Of a DNA stretch of 64,000 nucleotides, positions 61,220-64,000 are shown one piece after another (positions within the stretch are counted from its first letter, which is position 1; every line of letters begins with the position of its first letter). Source of the DNA: Candidatus Nitrosopumilus sp. (lineage in GTDB: Archaea; Thermoproteota; Nitrososphaeria; Nitrososphaerales; Nitrosopumilaceae); assembly GCA_025699075.1 (NCBI GenBank), contig JAILWG010000004.1:1-64000 (forward strand), read 5' to 3'. The position numbers and the translations under genes are program-made. The notes under the pieces were generated by a model. That model ran no database searches, had not been told where the DNA came from, and was given only the letters and a program-made list of their open reading frames with translations.

Positions 61220-62992
61220 CTAATTTAATTTGGATAGTGTATTCACTTGATTTTTGACATAATCAAATCCTTCTTGCCAGAATTTTGGACTTGATATGTC
61301 AAATCCATATTCTGAAAGTAGTTTTTCTGGTTTTTTGGAACCTCCTGCTGCAAGAATATTGATGTATGCTGGAACAAAGTCATTGCCTTCTTTTTTGTAT
61401 CTCTGAAACAATGACAATGCTAGTAAATTACCAAAAGAGTATGCATAGCAGTAAAATGGTGTATGGTAAAAATGTGGAATACAACTCCATTCTATTGCAA
61501 AGTCATCAGTTAGACTAACTGAATTTCCAAATTGTATTTTTAGATTGTTCAAATATGTTTTTGAAATCTCATCTATTGTTGTTCCTTCTCCAATCTGCTT
61601 ATGAGCATCAACTTCAAAGATTGTGAAAAATGATTGCCTTAGGATCGTGGCATACAAGTCATCTATTTTTTCTGACAGCATGATTTTTTTCTCATCGTCA
61701 GAAATTTTGTTTGACAAATTATCATACAAAAGTAATTCTGAAAAAGTTGATGCGGTTTCAGCTAGGGGCAATGGTGCATCCTGAACAAGAATTGATCTGT
61801 CCTGTGCTGCTTGACTGTGAACGGCATGACCTAATTCATGAGCTAAGGTAAAAACATCTCTGGATTTACCTGTAAAGTTTACCAAGACATATGGTGTTAT
61901 TTTTGGCGTCAGGGTACTACAAAATGCCCCGTCTCTTTTTCCTTGCCTTACTTCTGAATCTATGTGATTTTCATTGAATACTTTTCTGGCATGCTCTTCT
62001 AATGTACTGCTAAATTTCCCTAGTGACTCGAAAACTAATTTCACTGATTTATCATAAGAGTAATTCTTTTCTTTGATGTTTGCCGTAGCTGGTGCATACA
62101 AATCATACCTTCGCAATTTTTTCATTTTCAGCATCTTTGCTTTTTGAACAAAAAATTTCTGAAAAACAGGAGAATTTTTTTTACATATTGAAAGTAGTGA
62201 CTCTATAGTTTTATCATCTACATCATTTCCTATATTCCTCATTGATATTGGTGATTTATAACCACGAATTTCAATTCCTTCATCTCTCCAGTTAAGGACG
62301 ATGTTTTGATATATTTCTCCTACAACACCTTTGTTATCTGAATATTTTGAAAGAATTGTTTTATATGCTGTTTCTCTTATTTTTGGATTTGTATTTCTGA
62401 CATAGTTTGTAAGTTCTTCTCTTGTCATTGTTTTTGTTTTGCTTCCAATTTTCATTTTATATTCAAAAGAGTTGGTTATCTTATCGTATAGTTTAACGAG
62501 AGCTGAAATTCCAGTTACATCTAATGTGTTGATTATTCTTTCTTCTGGCTCACTAAGTGCGTATTTTGCAAATAGTCTTTTGTGTGAAAGATATTCTGTA
62601 ATTTCTCCTGCATCTTTCATGAGTCTTTTTGCGTTCTTGTCGTCAACCTGTGTCTTCCACCATAAATCAAAAAACAAAATTTTATTTGAAATCTCGGAAC
62701 CAAGCTTTGACATTCTTGTCATAAGTGATGTTGCTTCATCTGATTGCGTATCTGAAGAATATGCAAGAGATGCATATCCTCCTATTTTACTCATCTTTTC
62801 AGAAATCTCTTCTACTTGATGAAGAATATTCATAAATTGTTTTGATGACATTTTAGGATTTAATTTGGATTTTATCTTTTCAAACTTTTCAGCTTGTTTT
62901 TCTAATTCTTGAATTTGTTTTTGAAATGCTGGGCTTTTTGTATTCTTTACCAGTTCTGTAAGATCCCATTTGCCCAATTGATATGACGACAT
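61220..62992 (-). CDS. pepF: Oligoendopeptidase F (M3 family)
   Basis: The 590-residue zinc peptidase has HELGHAVHSQ around residue 385, the zinc and catalytic motif of the M3 family, with the downstream Glu region 'PLAETASTFSELLL'. The N-terminal half is helical and matches the oligoendopeptidase F lid. It degrades short peptides in the cytoplasm. The length is normal. There is no signal peptide. Confidence 0.93.
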   Translation of the reverse strand: MSSYQLGKWDLTELVKNTKSPAFQKQIQELEKQAEKFEKIKSKLNPKMSSKQFMNILHQVEEISEKMSKIGGYASLAYSSDTQSDEATSLMTRMSKLGSEISNKILFFDLWWKTQVDDKNAKRLMKDAGEITEYLSHKRLFAKYALSEPEERIINTLDVTGISALVKLYDKITNSFEYKMKIGSKTKTMTREELTNYVRNTNPKIRETAYKTILSKYSDNKGVVGEIYQNIVLNWRDEGIEIRGYKSPISMRNIGNDVDDKTIESLLSICKKNSPVFQKFFVQKAKMLKMKKLRRYDLYAPATANIKEKNYSYDKSVKLVFESLGKFSSTLEEHARKVFNENHIDSEVRQGKRDGAFCSTLTPKITPYVLVNFTGKSRDVFTLAHELGHAVHSQAAQDRSILVQDAPLPLAETASTFSELLLYDNLSNKISDDEKKIMLSEKIDDLYATILRQSFFTIFEVDAHKQIGEGTTIDEISKTYLNNLKIQFGNSVSLTDDFAIEWSCIPHFYHTPFYCYAYSFGNLLALSLFQRYKKEGNDFVPAYINILAAGGSKKPEKLLSEYGFDISSPKFWQEGFDYVKNQVNTLSKLN

Positions 62993-63240
62993 CTGAATTG
63001 GCTGTTTTCTAACTATTAAAAAATGAATATGAAACCAATCAATACTTTTTGGTATTTTTTGTATTTCTACTCAAATCCAAATTATTTCTCAAAATCTTTG
63101 TTTCAGATTTTTTGAACTTTTGTGCCTGATACTCTTGTTTTTCATATTTTACTCACGGAATCTAGGCTCAAAATTTTCTTCAAAATCCTCAAATAAATCG
63201 GTTCATATAGGAAATCATTCAGGTAATATTGGTATCACCC

Positions 63241-64000
63241 TTGGTTTTAGAAATTATTAATGCAGATTCGACATGCGGTCGTTGTGGCAAAAATGCCATG
63301 TTGACTGATAATGTTACAGGAGAACGATTTTGTGGAAAATGCGGTTACGTGATAACTGAGACTCTGCAAGATTCTGGACCTGAATGGAGATCCTTTTCAA
63401 AAGAAGGTGGGGCAGATCCTACTAGAACTGGAGCTCCTACATCACTAGCAATGCATGACAGAGGACTGGCAACAATCATCAGTCCAATGAACAAAGACTC
63501 TTCTGGAAAACCTCTGACCTCTACAATGAAGAGTACCATTGAGAGATTGAGAACTTGGGATAGTCGAAGTAAAGTTAATGCTTCTTCTGATAAAAATCTC
63601 AGACAAGCATTAAGTGAATTATCTACATTAAAAGACAAACTTTCATTATCTGATGCAGTTATTGAAAAAGCATCATACATTTACAGAAAAGCATTAGAGA
63701 AAGGTCTTGTAAAAGGTCGCTCTATCTCTGCACTGATTGCCGCATCTCTATATGCTGCATGCAGAGACACTGAAACTCCTAGAACTCTAAAAGATGTTTC
63801 AGATGCTGGCAACATTAAGAAAAAAGATATTTCAAGATGTTATAGAATTTTACATCAGGAATTGGAACTAAAAATGCCTGTTGTTGATCCTGTTCAATGT
63901 GTTGCAAGAATTGCAAGCTCTATTGGAATCACAGAAAAAACAAAACGTTATGCAGTCAAAGTACTCAAAGATGCACAAGCACATGAGGAATCTGCAGGAA
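63241..64000 (+). CDS. tfb: Transcription initiation factor IIB (partial)
   Basis: The frame, probably from TTG 63241 (TTG 63229 also possible), runs off the window with 253 residues visible. It has the zinc ribbon CGRCGKNAMLTDNVTG followed by RFCGKCG, a B-finger region ('GPEWRSFSKEGG') and the first cyclin fold ('SALIAASLYAACR') with part of the second. TFB recruits RNA polymerase to TATA-bound TBP. Thaumarchaea often carry several TFBs; whether this is the main one cannot be told. Confidence 0.92.
   Translation, partial: MVLEIINADSTCGRCGKNAMLTDNVTGERFCGKCGYVITETLQDSGPEWRSFSKEGGADPTRTGAPTSLAMHDRGLATIISPMNKDSSGKPLTSTMKSTIERLRTWDSRSKVNASSDKNLRQALSELSTLKDKLSLSDAVIEKASYIYRKALEKGLVKGRSISALIAASLYAACRDTETPRTLKDVSDAGNIKKKDISRCYRILHQELELKMPVVDPVQCVARIASSIGITEKTKRYAVKVLKDAQAHEESAG

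Noticed and set aside
63000-63240. Gap before TFIIB as a site for another gene
   Set aside because: Only short open frames exist; the region is AT-rich with a probable TATA box near 63203-63210 for TFIIB.

Overview
The window is a gene-dense, AT-rich stretch of an archaeal chromosome. It very probably comes from a marine ammonia-oxidising thaumarchaeon (Nitrososphaerota) of the Nitrosopumilus/Nitrosarchaeum type. The supporting genes are a secreted NirK-type copper protein, many cupredoxin domains, thaumarchaeal secreted-protein motifs (a PEFG-like C-terminus, a 'CREGLELV' motif, an 'IPEWVKN..WW' tail), a degenerate FtsZ homologue, CDC48, Spt4/RpoE', TFIIB, eL15, the HerA-NurA-Mre11-Rad50 operon, a geranylgeranyl reductase and a membrane pyrophosphatase. 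I assign the lineage from gene content; no rRNA is present. Several promoters place a TATA-like box about 25-30 nt before the start codon, which suggests leaderless mRNAs.

Layout. 0-8.5 kb: the tail of a Lys/Glu repeat protein, an FtsZ-like gene, fumarase plus a tRNA methylthiotransferase, NirK, SerA-like dehydrogenase and secreted proteins. 8.5-12.9 kb: eL15, a peroxiredoxin-like protein, a HEAT protein and a Kazal/double-cupredoxin protein. 12.9-16.6 kb: photolyase and two pairs of small paralogues. 16.7-22.3 kb: rad50-mre11-herA-nurA. 22.3-27.7 kb: secreted proteins and NAD synthesis (nadX, nadA, nadC). 27.7-34.4 kb: rpoE'/spt4, Mrp, dephospho-CoA kinase, small zinc proteins and the pyrophosphatase. 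35.3-42.6 kb: a ureohydrolase, JAMM protease, membrane-cupredoxin fusion, heme farnesyltransferase, CDC48 and aEF-1beta. 42.6-51 kb: geranylgeranyl reductase, Pth2, a beta-propeller, TruD and an alcohol dehydrogenase. 51-64 kb: an SSP411-type protein, DEAD helicase, DsbA-like protein, tRNA-Thr, arginine decarboxylase, an M3 peptidase and TFIIB, which runs off the right end.

Functional links. The NirK, cupredoxin and heme-synthesis genes fit a copper- and heme-based redox chain. Arginine decarboxylase and a ureohydrolase could make putrescine through agmatine. NadX, NadA and NadC give a complete aspartate-to-nicotinate-mononucleotide route. The most notable unexplained elements are two compact, GC-rich hairpin loci (about 53.63-53.71 kb and 61.14-61.20 kb) that look like small RNA genes, a C/D-box-like RNA at 30.23 kb, a frameshifted zinc-ribbon gene at 36.6 kb, several microproteins, and the double-paralogue cluster at 14.4-16.6 kb.
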